From an uncultured Collinsella sp. (lineage in GTDB: Bacteria; Actinomycetota; Coriobacteriia; Coriobacteriales; Coriobacteriaceae): DNA of 41,079 nucleotides. Location: assembly GCA_900757595.1 (NCBI GenBank), contig CAAEOL010000030.1:1-41079 (forward strand). The letters run 5' to 3'. This document shows, piece by piece, positions 15,627-23,489 of the stretch (its first letter is position 1; every line of letters starts with the position of its first letter). Under the pieces are notes generated by a model. The model was not told the origin of the DNA. It did no database searches and saw only the letters and a list, made by a program, of their open reading frames with translations. The position numbers and the translations under genes were made by a program.

Positions 15627-16427
15627 CTAGTACGGCTCAAACGAACCAATCACTCGGGACGACAGCTCAGCGCCCGCCTTCATACACGCCGGAATATCAA
15701 GGCCATCGATCACGCCCTTGGTAAACCCGGCAATATACGAGTCGCCGGCACCCACGGTATTAACGACCTTCTCCGCCGGTACGATCCCGCACTCATAGAA
15801 GCGCTCACCGTCATAGGCAATGCTTCCCTTCTCGCCAAGCGTGGCAACCGCAACGCGCGGTCCCAATACCTGCACGTGGCGTAACCAGTCTCGTAGCTCC
15901 GAAGTGTCCTCTTCAAACGACATGAACGCATAGTCTACGTAAGGAAAATGAGCCTCACAGGCATATTCGGGATCCTGGCTGAACACCGAGAAGTCCATAA
16001 CCACCGTCTTGCCCGCATCATGCCATTCGGGCAGGAGGTCCAAACAATTGCCAAACAGGTCGGTATGAATGATGTCATGCTCCAGGATAAACGCCCGGTC
16101 GTCTTCATTCGGTCGATATGTCTCCATTACGCCATCGATTGCCTCGAGATGCACGCGATCGACGCCGTCTTTCAATGCCATGAGCATCACCGAGGTGTCG
16201 CCATCCTCCACCCGTAGATGTGAGATATCGAACCCCTCGGCGGCCAGCGCCTCTCTCATCTTGTCTCCGTACTCGTCCTTGCCGACAACCGACACGGCGG
16301 ATACCGAAACGCCCATTCGTGCAAGATGGATACCCCAGTCAATGCCATTACCAGTCGGATAGAACACGCCGATGTTTTGATAGACGTCCGCACAGCAAAA
16401 ACCAGCCGCACACGCTTTAATACCCAT
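15627..16427 (-). CDS. PfkB-family sugar kinase, divergent paralogue
   Basis: A ribokinase-fold kinase of 266 residues. The C-terminal signature NTVGAGDSYIAGF carries the catalytic Asp and anion hole. The N-terminal substrate motif, GGNAxN in the neighbour, reads PTGNGIDWG here, and the DFS segment is VMDFSVFSQDP. The overall pattern is closest to the FrlD (fructoselysine 6-kinase) branch, but the changed substrate motif suggests another substrate. The start at 16427 is set by GGAGAAG; the longer frame adds MEKT. It lies 121 bases after the other PfkB gene with a hairpin between, and heads the second half of the operon. Confidence 0.85.
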   Translation of the reverse strand: MGIKACAAGFCCADVYQNIGVFYPTGNGIDWGIHLARMGVSVSAVSVVGKDEYGDKMREALAAEGFDISHLRVEDGDTSVMLMALKDGVDRVHLEAIDGVMETYRPNEDDRAFILEHDIIHTDLFGNCLDLLPEWHDAGKTVVMDFSVFSQDPEYACEAHFPYVDYAFMSFEEDTSELRDWLRHVQVLGPRVAVATLGEKGSIAYDGERFYECGIVPAEKVVNTVGAGDSYIAGFTKGVIDGLDIPACMKAGAELSSRVIGSFEPY

Positions 16428-16444
16428 GGTCTTCTCCAATGTTC

Positions 16445-16478
16445 AAAAGGGGACCCACCACATGGCGAGCCCCCTTTT
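16445..16478 (-). terminator. Hairpin between the two PfkB kinase genes
   Basis: AAAAGGGG (16445-16452) pairs with CCCCTTTT (16471-16478) around an 18-base loop. On the minus strand the descending arm ends in TTTT. It could partly terminate transcription between the upper and lower halves of the operon. The rest of the 16440-16548 gap shows nothing else. Confidence 0.5.
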
Positions 16479-16548
16479 CGCGTTTCGCTTATTGTTTTGC
16501 ATCGGCTGTCCAAGGCCTCATAGCCAGACCGCCGTACGCTTTCTTAAG

Positions 16549-17412
16549 CTATTCGACGATTGGCGCTCCGTGGCCCCAAGAGCCTTCCATGCCGCACACG
16601 GTCGAGGCAAACCCGGCAGCAAAGTCGAGCGCGCGCTCGATGGCCTCGGCGCCATCCTCACCACGCTTGGCGGAATCGAGATAGCACATCAAAAACGAGG
16701 TGAGGAACGAGTCGCCCGCCCCCATGGTGTCCTTCATGTCCGTTACCGGTTTAGCCAGCTGGCGGTAATAACGCTCGCCGTCGTAAGCAATGCAGCCCTC
16801 GGCGCCCGCCGTAGCCGACACAAAACGCGGACCCAGACCCTTCACCCATGCCAGACGCTCGCGAATCTCGTCCTCGCTCGCGGCATCCGCCGCACTAAAG
16901 AAAGCGAAATCGACGTAGGGCGCAATCTGCTCGTAGTACTCGTCGGTGGAGTCGTCCGAAAAGTCAAAAGAGACCGTGACGCCTGCAGCCTTCAACTTGG
17001 GCAGCTCGCGCTCGGTAAAGCAGTAGTTGCCCGAATGAACCACATCGAACTGCTTCATGTACGCAAGGTCAAAGCGATCGAGGACATAGCGCGCATCGCC
17101 ACGGATACCGCCCTCGTTGGAGCCAAGGAAGACACGGTCACCGTCAACGACGGTCACGCGAGCCGCTCCGTTCTCGCCAATCATCTGTTCGCACTTGTCA
17201 AGCTCGATACCCTCATCCTCGAGGCTTGCAATGACATGCTCGGCAGCGGCGTCATTGCCAAAAATGCCCATGTATGCAGAGCGTGCGGCACCGCATTTCT
17301 TGGCATAAACGGCGAAGTTCACCGCATTGCCGCCGGGATACATGGTGTGGATATGCTCGTAGCGATCGACGACGTTGTCGCCAAATCCGAGCGCGTTAAC
17401 GTTAAATGCCAT
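16549..17412 (-). CDS. PfkB-family kinase, FrlD-like (probable fructosamine 6-kinase)
   Basis: A kinase of 287 residues. It shows MYPGGNAVNFAVYAKKCG (substrate motif), VSFDFSDDS, and KDTMGAGDSFLTSF with the catalytic Asp, and ends near CGMEGSWGHG. These features, including the short length and the DFSD segment, match FrlD, which phosphorylates fructoselysine at C6 with ATP. It lies 14 bases after the FrlB-like gene and two genes after the FrlC-like gene, the same enzyme set as in the frl operon. The amino acid part of the substrate cannot be read from sequence. Confidence 0.82.
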   Translation of the reverse strand: MAFNVNALGFGDNVVDRYEHIHTMYPGGNAVNFAVYAKKCGAARSAYMGIFGNDAAAEHVIASLEDEGIELDKCEQMIGENGAARVTVVDGDRVFLGSNEGGIRGDARYVLDRFDLAYMKQFDVVHSGNYCFTERELPKLKAAGVTVSFDFSDDSTDEYYEQIAPYVDFAFFSAADAASEDEIRERLAWVKGLGPRFVSATAGAEGCIAYDGERYYRQLAKPVTDMKDTMGAGDSFLTSFLMCYLDSAKRGEDGAEAIERALDFAAGFASTVCGMEGSWGHGAPIVE

Positions 17413-17426
17413 GGCCTTTGCCCCTT

Positions 17427-18395
17427 CTAGTACTCGACAACACCCATATAGCGGCGGAAATCGGGATCGTGATCAAACACCTTGCCGCGTGCGGCACGCA
17501 GCTCGCAGTTCATGGCGTAGAACAGCACCGGGTCCAGATAGGCACGGACGCTCGCCGGCACGGCTTCCATACCGTACTCCTTGGCATCAAGCACCATCAG
17601 CGTATCGGTATGCGTCTTAAGGAACGCCAGGGCGCGCTCGTCCATAGCACGGCACTCGCTGGAGCCCATCTGCAGGAAGTAAAAAACGCCATCCTGAGTA
17701 GCCTCGAAGGGGCCGTGGAAGTACTCGGCAGAGTGGATGTAGCTGCAGTGCTGCCACTGCATCTCCATAAGAGAGCAGATAGCGAAACCGTAGGTCTGGC
17801 TAAAGTTGGGACCGCTGCCCAGAATATAGAAGAACTCGTGCTCCTGGCAAAGCTTGGCAAAGCGATCGCCCAGCTCGGCATTCACCTTCTCGCGTGCCGG
17901 GGGAAGAATCTTATCCATCTCGGCAATACCGGCATACATATCGGCGAGATCGGCGTAGCCCTCCTGCTGATCGAGCAGCTCTGCTGCAAGCGACAGCGAA
18001 ATGCCAGCGGGGACCTCGGCCTGCGGCACGCCCTCGCCCCATGGGTAGACCCACGTGGTCCACTTGCCGGAGTCGATCTTGGATCCAGCGTTGTCGGTCT
18101 GGGCGATCACCGTAGCGCCGGCGGCAAGGGCAATCTCGCAGCCCTCGACGACCTCCGGGGTGTTGCCACTGTGGCTACAAGCGATGACCAGAGACTTCTC
18201 GCCCAGACGACGCGGACGCATAATGTCAAATTCACGCGCGGTATAGATATACGAAGTGAAGGTGGTTGCCTCGCGCTGCAGAAGCTCATGAGCCGGGATC
18301 AAATCGATCATGGAGCCACCGCAAGCAATCCAGTAGACGCTGTCGAACTTGCCCTTCTCGGCAATTGCCTCTTTGATCAGGTCGTGTGCGTTCAT
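17427..18395 (-). CDS. SIS-domain deglycase, FrlB-like
   Basis: A protein of 322 residues with two SIS domains. The first has VYWIACGGSMID (20-31) and ACSHSGNTPEVVEG (72 onward). The second has FFYILGSGPNFSQTYG and SAEYFHGPFEATQDGV, and the tail HDPDFRRYMGVVEY closely matches the YYGGLVEY end known from FrlB. FrlB splits fructoselysine 6-phosphate to glucose 6-phosphate and lysine; MfnB- and AgaS-type relatives act on other amine-linked sugars. The start at 18395 follows GAAAGGAA. Deglycation of a 6-phosphorylated Amadori product is the best reading. Confidence 0.85.
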   Translation of the reverse strand: MNAHDLIKEAIAEKGKFDSVYWIACGGSMIDLIPAHELLQREATTFTSYIYTAREFDIMRPRRLGEKSLVIACSHSGNTPEVVEGCEIALAAGATVIAQTDNAGSKIDSGKWTTWVYPWGEGVPQAEVPAGISLSLAAELLDQQEGYADLADMYAGIAEMDKILPPAREKVNAELGDRFAKLCQEHEFFYILGSGPNFSQTYGFAICSLMEMQWQHCSYIHSAEYFHGPFEATQDGVFYFLQMGSSECRAMDERALAFLKTHTDTLMVLDAKEYGMEAVPASVRAYLDPVLFYAMNCELRAARGKVFDHDPDFRRYMGVVEY

Positions 18396-18457
18396 ATCCA
18401 GTTCCTTTCTTGTTTGGTCCACAATCAATGACGTTGGTTGCGTGGCCGATAGTTGTT

Positions 18458-19309
18458 TTAGTCAATCAGATATTTCTCGAATGCGGCCATGTTCTTGGCA
18501 TCTGCCGCCGCCGGGTCATCATAGTAACGACCGTCCGTGATTTCCTGGCCCAGCATGCCGTCGAAACCATGGGCGTTGAGCGTGGCAACGAAGGCGTCCA
18601 TATCGTGCTTGCCATCGCCCCACACCAGATGGCCATACGGATCACCGTCGATAAAGTGCATCTCGTGAATTGCCCCATCACCAAAGGCGGCAAACCAGTC
18701 CTCGAGCGTCTCGCCTGCAACGCCCATCGCGGTTGTATCAACCATGGGCTGTAAGTACGGGCTCGCGACCTCGTCAATCATGCGCTTCGCATCGGAAACC
18801 GTCGTCACAAGGTTGCTCTCCTCGGGACGCAGGCTTTCCATCGTAAGCACCAGACCGTGCTCGCCGGCATACTCCGCCAGAATGGACAAGTGCTCGCGGC
18901 TGCGCTTCCAGGCTTCCTCGCGGTCCTCGTCCCAGTCACCCCAGCCCGAGTTGATGGACATACGGTCGCACCCAAGTACCTCGGCAAGCTCAATGCCGTG
19001 CTTAAAGTACGCCAGGCTGCGCTGTTCGTGCAGCGGCTTACGTGCGCAGTATTGCCAAGGATAGACAACATTCTCGGGGCACAGAGTACGATACCTAAGC
19101 CCACGGTCTGCAGCCTTTTTCGCCAGGGTCTCAGCCTCAAAGTAGCCCGTGTGGTCGAGCGTCACATGCGGCTCTGCACACCACAGCTCAATGGACTCAA
19201 AGCCCAAGCGCTGCTGCACATCAAGGAAGTAATCGAGCGACCACATGATGTAGTGGATATTCATGCCCGCAATCTGTTCGCGGTGCAGCGTCGGTTTGGA
19301 TTCAGGCAT
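18458..19309 (-). CDS. Sugar phosphate isomerase/epimerase family protein, FrlC-like
   Basis: A protein of 283 residues of the AP-endonuclease-2 TIM-barrel superfamily. Visible blocks are LGFESIELWCAEPHV, RYRTLCPENVVYPW, LVLTMESLRPEESNLVTT with the Glu ligand, PMVDTTAMG supplying Asp, and EMHFIDGDPYGHLVWGDGK with the His ligands. FrlC epimerises psicoselysine to fructoselysine at C3. Its position directly upstream of the FrlB- and FrlD-like genes supports the same step here, though the amino acid moiety may differ. AAGGAGG precedes the ATG, two bases after the amidohydrolase stop. Confidence 0.82.
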   Translation of the reverse strand: MPESKPTLHREQIAGMNIHYIMWSLDYFLDVQQRLGFESIELWCAEPHVTLDHTGYFEAETLAKKAADRGLRYRTLCPENVVYPWQYCARKPLHEQRSLAYFKHGIELAEVLGCDRMSINSGWGDWDEDREEAWKRSREHLSILAEYAGEHGLVLTMESLRPEESNLVTTVSDAKRMIDEVASPYLQPMVDTTAMGVAGETLEDWFAAFGDGAIHEMHFIDGDPYGHLVWGDGKHDMDAFVATLNAHGFDGMLGQEITDGRYYDDPAAADAKNMAAFEKYLID

Positions 19310-19310
19310 C

Positions 19311-20894
19311 TTATGCCTCCTTATTTCGGTCGAACACGATTTGTCCGTCCGACATCGTCATATCAACCGCAAGATCGCGTGCGTCGCGATAATCGAGGTC
19401 GAACACATCCCGATCGAGCACGCAGATATCGGCAAGTTTGCCAACCTCAAGCGTACCCAGCTCGTCTTCGCGCATCAGATCGTACGCACCCCCGACAGTC
19501 CAAGCGCGCAAGAGCTCGACAAGCGTCAGCGTGTTGACCTCATTCACGGGCAGTCCGTCGTCGAAGTATCCGCCGCACGCACTGTAGATTGACTCGCCCA
19601 AGCTCGGAATCAACAGCGGCAAATCCGTGCCACAGCACACCGTGCATCCGGAATCTTCCATGCCGCGGCGATTCCAGCTGTGCAAAAGTCGCGTCTCGCC
19701 AATTTGTCGACGCATCATCGACAGGCAATCCTCGCGCCGGTCCAGCGTCAGAATCTGCGGATAGACCTCGCAAATTCCACCTAACTTGCCAAACTCGACA
19801 AGATCGGTCGGGTCAGAATTCTCGAGATCGGTAATCGCATGGCGGCGAAGCATCCGTCCATGCTCGTCTCGAGGCAGCGAGGCATAGAGCGCCACGGTGC
19901 GGCGAACGGCACCATCGCCCTGGCAATGCAAGGAATATCGGAAGCCGTCAGCATCAATTGCACGCAGCTCGTTCTCAATCAGATCCCACTCGGGCTCCTC
20001 GACAACCGTCTTGCCGGCAGCGCCCGCATCGGCCGTGTCTTCATAGGGGTCAATCATCTCGGCAAGCCCCGCCCATACGCCGCGATCGGTCATACGGTTG
20101 AAGCCAGAAAAACGAACGAACGGTCCCCGGAAGCGCTCTCGTGCCTCGCGGGCATATGCCAGATTTGCACCGGCACCCACCGGCTGCGACATCATAGAGA
20201 CGCGAACCGTCAGCTCACCAGATTCCTCACGGCGAGCCATTTCGTCGGCAAAACCGTTGTAGTCATCAAACGCCATCTCCTTGATGGCGGTAACGCCGCG
20301 CTCGTTAAGCATGCTCATGTAGTCCGAATACCCCGCACGTACCTCGGGCAGCGCGAGGAAATCGCTCATCATGCGCCAGATCTTCTCGGCATAGCACGCC
20401 TGGGGTGTAAAGCCGTATCGTGCACTGGCGGCAGCATTGAGAACGCAGGTCTCCGCACCCGGTGTAAAGCAGACGACAGGGATATCGCCAAAACAATCGT
20501 CAAACACAGCTGCCGTATTTGCGTTCTCGGCATCCGATGCCAACGTTTCGGGTAGGCTGTGGCCAAAAGCCGCCGCGCAATCCGGATGATCTTCTTTCCA
20601 TGCACGCAAGAGCGACACGGCCTCTTTGGCATCAGCGATGCCGGACAGATCAGACCCCAACGTCCGCAGCGCCCAGCCTGTATAGAAGGTATGCACATCG
20701 ATCAGGCCAGGCATGACGGTGCGGTCGCCCAGGTCAACTACCTCGTCCGCTTGGGTCAAATACGAAGCTACCTCACACTTGGTGCCAACAGCCTCAATTC
20801 GATTGCCACGGACCGCTACGAAACCTTCAAACGGCAGGTCCCCCGTACCGGTAAAGACGCTCTTAGACGTCAGGACCGTCAAACGATCAGACAT
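19311..20894 (-). CDS. YtcJ-like amidohydrolase
   Basis: A protein of 527 residues of the amidohydrolase-3 family. It begins with a small beta part and then DRTVMPGLIDVHTFYTG, where the usual HxH metal pair reads H-T-F, so the second His is missing. Later blocks are ITAIKEMAFDDYNGF, FRYSLHCQGDGAVRRTV (the HxxGD region), a RHAITDLE His and CCGTDLPLL with the final Asp. The C-terminal GTLEVGKLADICVLDRD strand is standard. The family hydrolyses N-acyl or amide bonds. Here it could free an Amadori amino acid from a peptide or N-acyl form (inference). AGGTGG precedes the chosen ATG at 20894. Confidence 0.8.
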   Translation of the reverse strand: MSDRLTVLTSKSVFTGTGDLPFEGFVAVRGNRIEAVGTKCEVASYLTQADEVVDLGDRTVMPGLIDVHTFYTGWALRTLGSDLSGIADAKEAVSLLRAWKEDHPDCAAAFGHSLPETLASDAENANTAAVFDDCFGDIPVVCFTPGAETCVLNAAASARYGFTPQACYAEKIWRMMSDFLALPEVRAGYSDYMSMLNERGVTAIKEMAFDDYNGFADEMARREESGELTVRVSMMSQPVGAGANLAYAREARERFRGPFVRFSGFNRMTDRGVWAGLAEMIDPYEDTADAGAAGKTVVEEPEWDLIENELRAIDADGFRYSLHCQGDGAVRRTVALYASLPRDEHGRMLRRHAITDLENSDPTDLVEFGKLGGICEVYPQILTLDRREDCLSMMRRQIGETRLLHSWNRRGMEDSGCTVCCGTDLPLLIPSLGESIYSACGGYFDDGLPVNEVNTLTLVELLRAWTVGGAYDLMREDELGTLEVGKLADICVLDRDVFDLDYRDARDLAVDMTMSDGQIVFDRNKEA

Positions 20895-20903
20895 CACAAC
20901 CAC

Positions 20904-22367
20904 CTACACCGGAAGCATGCCAGAGATTGCCGTTACGATCAGGCCAAAGACGACCATGAAAATGAAGAACTTCCAAATGGTCTTCCACCATTGGCCAAAC
21001 GAAATCTTAGCCACGGCAAGGCCGGCGACCGTCATGCCCGCCACGGGACTGATGGTGTTGATGGTCTGATTAGCAAACTGGAGCGCGGTAACGGCAGCTT
21101 CGGGATTGAGGCCCATAAGCTCGGTCAGCGGACCCATGACGGGCATGGTGAGCGCCGCAAGTCCAGAACTCGAGGGAACCAGCAAAGAGAGCAGGCCAAG
21201 GACGATATACATAAACGTGGTGTAGACGGCAGCGGGTGCACCGGCGAGCGCAGTAGCGAGCGCCTGGAGGATGGTGTCGATGATCATGCCGCCCTCGGCG
21301 ATGACCAGAATACCGCGAGCGATACCGATAACGATAGCAGCGAACGCAAAATCGGCGAGACCCTTAACGAACTCCTCAGCGATCGTCTGCTGGTCAAGAC
21401 CGCCCAGGATACCGGCAAGCAAGCCCATGCCAAGGAACACGGCGGAAATCTCATTCATGTACCAGCCCTGGGTAACAAGACCCCAGACGATAATGCCCAT
21501 ACCGCAAGCAAAATCGATAAGCACGAGCTTCTGACGGATAGTGAACTCTTCCTCGATGGAGGCATCGGTCACGGAAAACTCAACACGCTTGAGCTTGTCG
21601 TCCTCGTACGTAATGGACGACTCGGGGTTTTTCTTGACGCGCATAGCGTAGCGCATGGCCCATGCGATACCGACGGCAGTGAAGATGACCCAAGAAACGG
21701 CGCGCAGCCACAGTTGCGGATTGCCCTCGATGCCGATAATGCCCTGTGCAATCAAGACGTTAAACGGGTCGATGGTCGAAGCACAATATCCCAGGTTAGG
21801 ACCAAGGAAGCAGATGATGAATGCCGTCATCGAGTCATACCCGATACCCATCATAATGGGAATGAAGATGGCATAGAACGGCAGGGCTTCCTCAGACATG
21901 CCAAACGTAGTGCCGCAAATGGACAGCAACGTCATCGTGATGGGAATGATGAGGATGTCCTTGTTCTTGAGCTTTTTAATCACACGGCTCATGCCGGCAT
22001 TCAAAGCGTTGGTCTTGGTAATGATTGCGAACGATCCGCCAATCAATAAGACGAACGCAACGACGTCGGCAGCCTCCTGGATACCCTTGGTGGGCGCTTG
22101 CAGGACCGCGAAGATATCCTGACCCAGATTGATGGTCTCGCCGGTCTCGGAATCGGTGTAGTTCTTATCGACCTGTTCATAGGTTCCAGCAACGGCGACT
22201 TCACGCTCGCCCGCCGCTGTCGAAATCATCTTGCGCTGATACTGACCAGAGGGAACGATCCAAGTCAGGACCGCAAAGACAACGATCAGCAAGAACATGA
22301 TCGTATAGACATGCGGTAATTTGAACTTAAAACGTCTGTTTGTCTTCTTCGCCTTCGTATCTGACAT
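20904..22367 (-). CDS. YfcC-family carrier (DcuC/C4-dicarboxylate and amino acid type)
   Basis: A membrane protein of 487 residues, about twelve segments, starting MSDTKAKKTNRRFKFKLPHVYTIMF after GGAGGT. The early TWIVPSGQYQR, the FGMSEEALPFYAIFIPIMMGIGYD helix hairpin and the GLLSLLVPSSSGLAALTMPVMGPL re-entrant region are typical of the YfcC branch of the DcuC superfamily, which is thought to carry basic amino acids, peptides or dicarboxylates. As first gene of the catabolic operon it is the likely importer of the glycated substrate, in place of the FrlA permease. A long inverted repeat and tandem repeats lie in its leader. Confidence 0.85.
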   Translation of the reverse strand: MSDTKAKKTNRRFKFKLPHVYTIMFLLIVVFAVLTWIVPSGQYQRKMISTAAGEREVAVAGTYEQVDKNYTDSETGETINLGQDIFAVLQAPTKGIQEAADVVAFVLLIGGSFAIITKTNALNAGMSRVIKKLKNKDILIIPITMTLLSICGTTFGMSEEALPFYAIFIPIMMGIGYDSMTAFIICFLGPNLGYCASTIDPFNVLIAQGIIGIEGNPQLWLRAVSWVIFTAVGIAWAMRYAMRVKKNPESSITYEDDKLKRVEFSVTDASIEEEFTIRQKLVLIDFACGMGIIVWGLVTQGWYMNEISAVFLGMGLLAGILGGLDQQTIAEEFVKGLADFAFAAIVIGIARGILVIAEGGMIIDTILQALATALAGAPAAVYTTFMYIVLGLLSLLVPSSSGLAALTMPVMGPLTELMGLNPEAAVTALQFANQTINTISPVAGMTVAGLAVAKISFGQWWKTIWKFFIFMVVFGLIVTAISGMLPV

Positions 22368-22409
22368 AGATACCTCCAAAGAACTCGAGACTGCATCGCA
22401 TCTCGCTTC

Positions 22410-22459
22410 AACGTTTGCACAAGGCAAACGTTCTATGACGTTCTATGACGTTCTATAGA
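22410..22459 (-). promoter_or_regulatory. Operator candidates in the catabolic operon leader
   Basis: Two kinds of repeat lie just downstream of the promoter. GTTCTATGAC occurs head to tail at 22430-22439 and 22440-22449 with a third partial copy GTTCTATAGA at 22450-22459. A perfect inverted repeat, AACGTTTGC (22410-22418) and GCAAACGTT (22424-22432), follows closer to the gene. They are natural sites for the neighbouring GntR/HutC protein, but which one it binds is not known. Confidence 0.55.
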
Positions 22460-22485
22460 TTACCAGCAGCTTTTCCTGTCATCAA
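22457..22485 (-). promoter_or_regulatory. Promoter of the catabolic operon
   Basis: On the minus strand TTGATG (22480-22485) and TAATCT (22457-22462) are spaced by 17 bases. The predicted start of transcription falls in the GTTCTATGAC repeats. Confidence 0.55.
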
Positions 22486-22543
22486 GATAATTTCAAACTG
22501 ATTGCCGCAACGCGGTTGAACGGTTGCGTTCGCGCCGTGAACG

Positions 22544-22587
22544 GTATGGAAACGCCCGGTGAGATGATCCACCGGGCGTTTCCATAC
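22544..22587 (-). terminator. Long hairpin terminator of the GntR gene
   Basis: GTATGGAAACGCCCGGTG (22544-22561) pairs perfectly over 18 bases with 22570-22587 around an 8-base loop. It starts nine bases past the GntR stop and lies upstream of the operon promoter, so it insulates the two. Confidence 0.75.
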
Positions 22588-22595
22588 GCAATGTC

Positions 22596-23339
22596 CTAGA
22601 TGTCAAAAACGTAGCGAGACCCAACGATCCGCTGACGACCGATGATAAACGGCCGCCGCTGCTCATCAAAGAAGAAGGCTTCCATATAAAACAAGGGTTC
22701 GCCAACGGGAACCGCCAGCAACCGAGCGACCTCGGGCGATGCGCACGCGATCTCGAGCGTGCACGGGTCGGTAAACGCAGGCGTCCGCCCCGTCCGGTTG
22801 CGCACGAACTCAAAAATGGATTGGTTAGATAGAGGCGCCGTTGATAGATAGGCGTTGTCCTCGTAAACGTATATGTTGTTCTCAAGCATGACAGGGACGC
22901 CATCGGCAGTACGCACACGCTCAACGCAAATCAAGTCAGTTCCAACGGGAACACCAAAGAACTGTGCTTCGGTGGAATCCGCCGGCAGTATCTTTCTCGA
23001 AATGACACACGCCCCCGGTTCCATTCCGTTAATGCGGCATGCGTCCGAAAAACTCTGGACGTCATCCTTCTGGCGAATCTTGCGCTTGAGCTTGGGGGCA
23101 TTGACAAACGTGCCTTTCCCCTGTCGCTTCGTTAAATAGCCCTGTTGGACGAGCTCCTCAATAGCGCGTCGCACGGTAACGCGGCCAACTTTATAGCTCT
23201 CAGCCAATTCGAATTCGTTGGGTATCCGCGCGCCTGCCTTGTAGGCGCCGGAGTTGATTTCGTTTTTAATGATATCAATGACCTGTTGGTACAGCGGTAT
23301 CGCTGCTTTACCGTCAGTTAGCCCTTCAGTCGGTGGCGT
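22596..23339 (-). CDS. GntR/HutC-family regulator without a standard start codon
   Basis: The frame gives about 247 residues if read from an ACG codon at 23339-23337. It has a full GntR winged helix (IPLYQQVIDIIKNEINSGAY, then FELAESYKVGRVTVRRAIEEL and GYLTKRQGKGTFV) and a UTRA ligand domain ending RQRIVGSRYVFDI. The only ordinary in-frame start, TTG at 23207, would delete half of the DNA-binding domain. Between the upstream stop and that TTG no ATG, GTG or TTG is in frame. ACG sits 7 bases after GGGAG, exactly where ATG would be expected. Either ACG is used, or the gene is impaired by a single base change. HutC-type proteins sense sugar or amino acid derivatives, fitting control of the adjacent operon. 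Confidence 0.7.
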   Translation of the reverse strand, partial: TPPTEGLTDGKAAIPLYQQVIDIIKNEINSGAYKAGARIPNEFELAESYKVGRVTVRRAIEELVQQGYLTKRQGKGTFVNAPKLKRKIRQKDDVQSFSDACRINGMEPGACVISRKILPADSTEAQFFGVPVGTDLICVERVRTADGVPVMLENNIYVYEDNAYLSTAPLSNQSIFEFVRNRTGRTPAFTDPCTLEIACASPEVARLLAVPVGEPLFYMEAFFFDEQRRPFIIGRQRIVGSRYVFDI

Positions 23340-23369
23340 ATACCCTCTCCCAGCACAATTAAGTCTAAA

Positions 23370-23406
23370 GCGGGCCCAAGGGCATTCAGCAAGCCCTTAA
23401 GCCCGC
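23370..23406 (-). terminator. Hairpin between the HAD gene and the GntR gene
   Basis: GCGGGC and GCCCGC form the base, and AAGGGC and GCCCTT the upper stem, with a 2x2 internal loop. It is 31 bases before the GntR start. It may terminate the HAD gene or act as a leader attenuator for the regulator. Confidence 0.55.
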
Positions 23407-23489
23407 ATTAGCATTAAGTATGCTAGGTGTCGCACCAAAATGTCGGCTATTTACTCATCAGACCCGAAAAACGCGCAACTACCGCGCTC

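Noticed and set aside
20559..22049. 496-residue plus-strand open frame opposite the amidohydrolase and carrier genes
   Set aside because: It spans two real genes and their junction on the other strand and has no protein-like motifs.
22430..22459. Short tandem repeats as a CRISPR array
   Set aside because: Units are 10 bases, directly adjacent with no spacers, and no cas genes are present.
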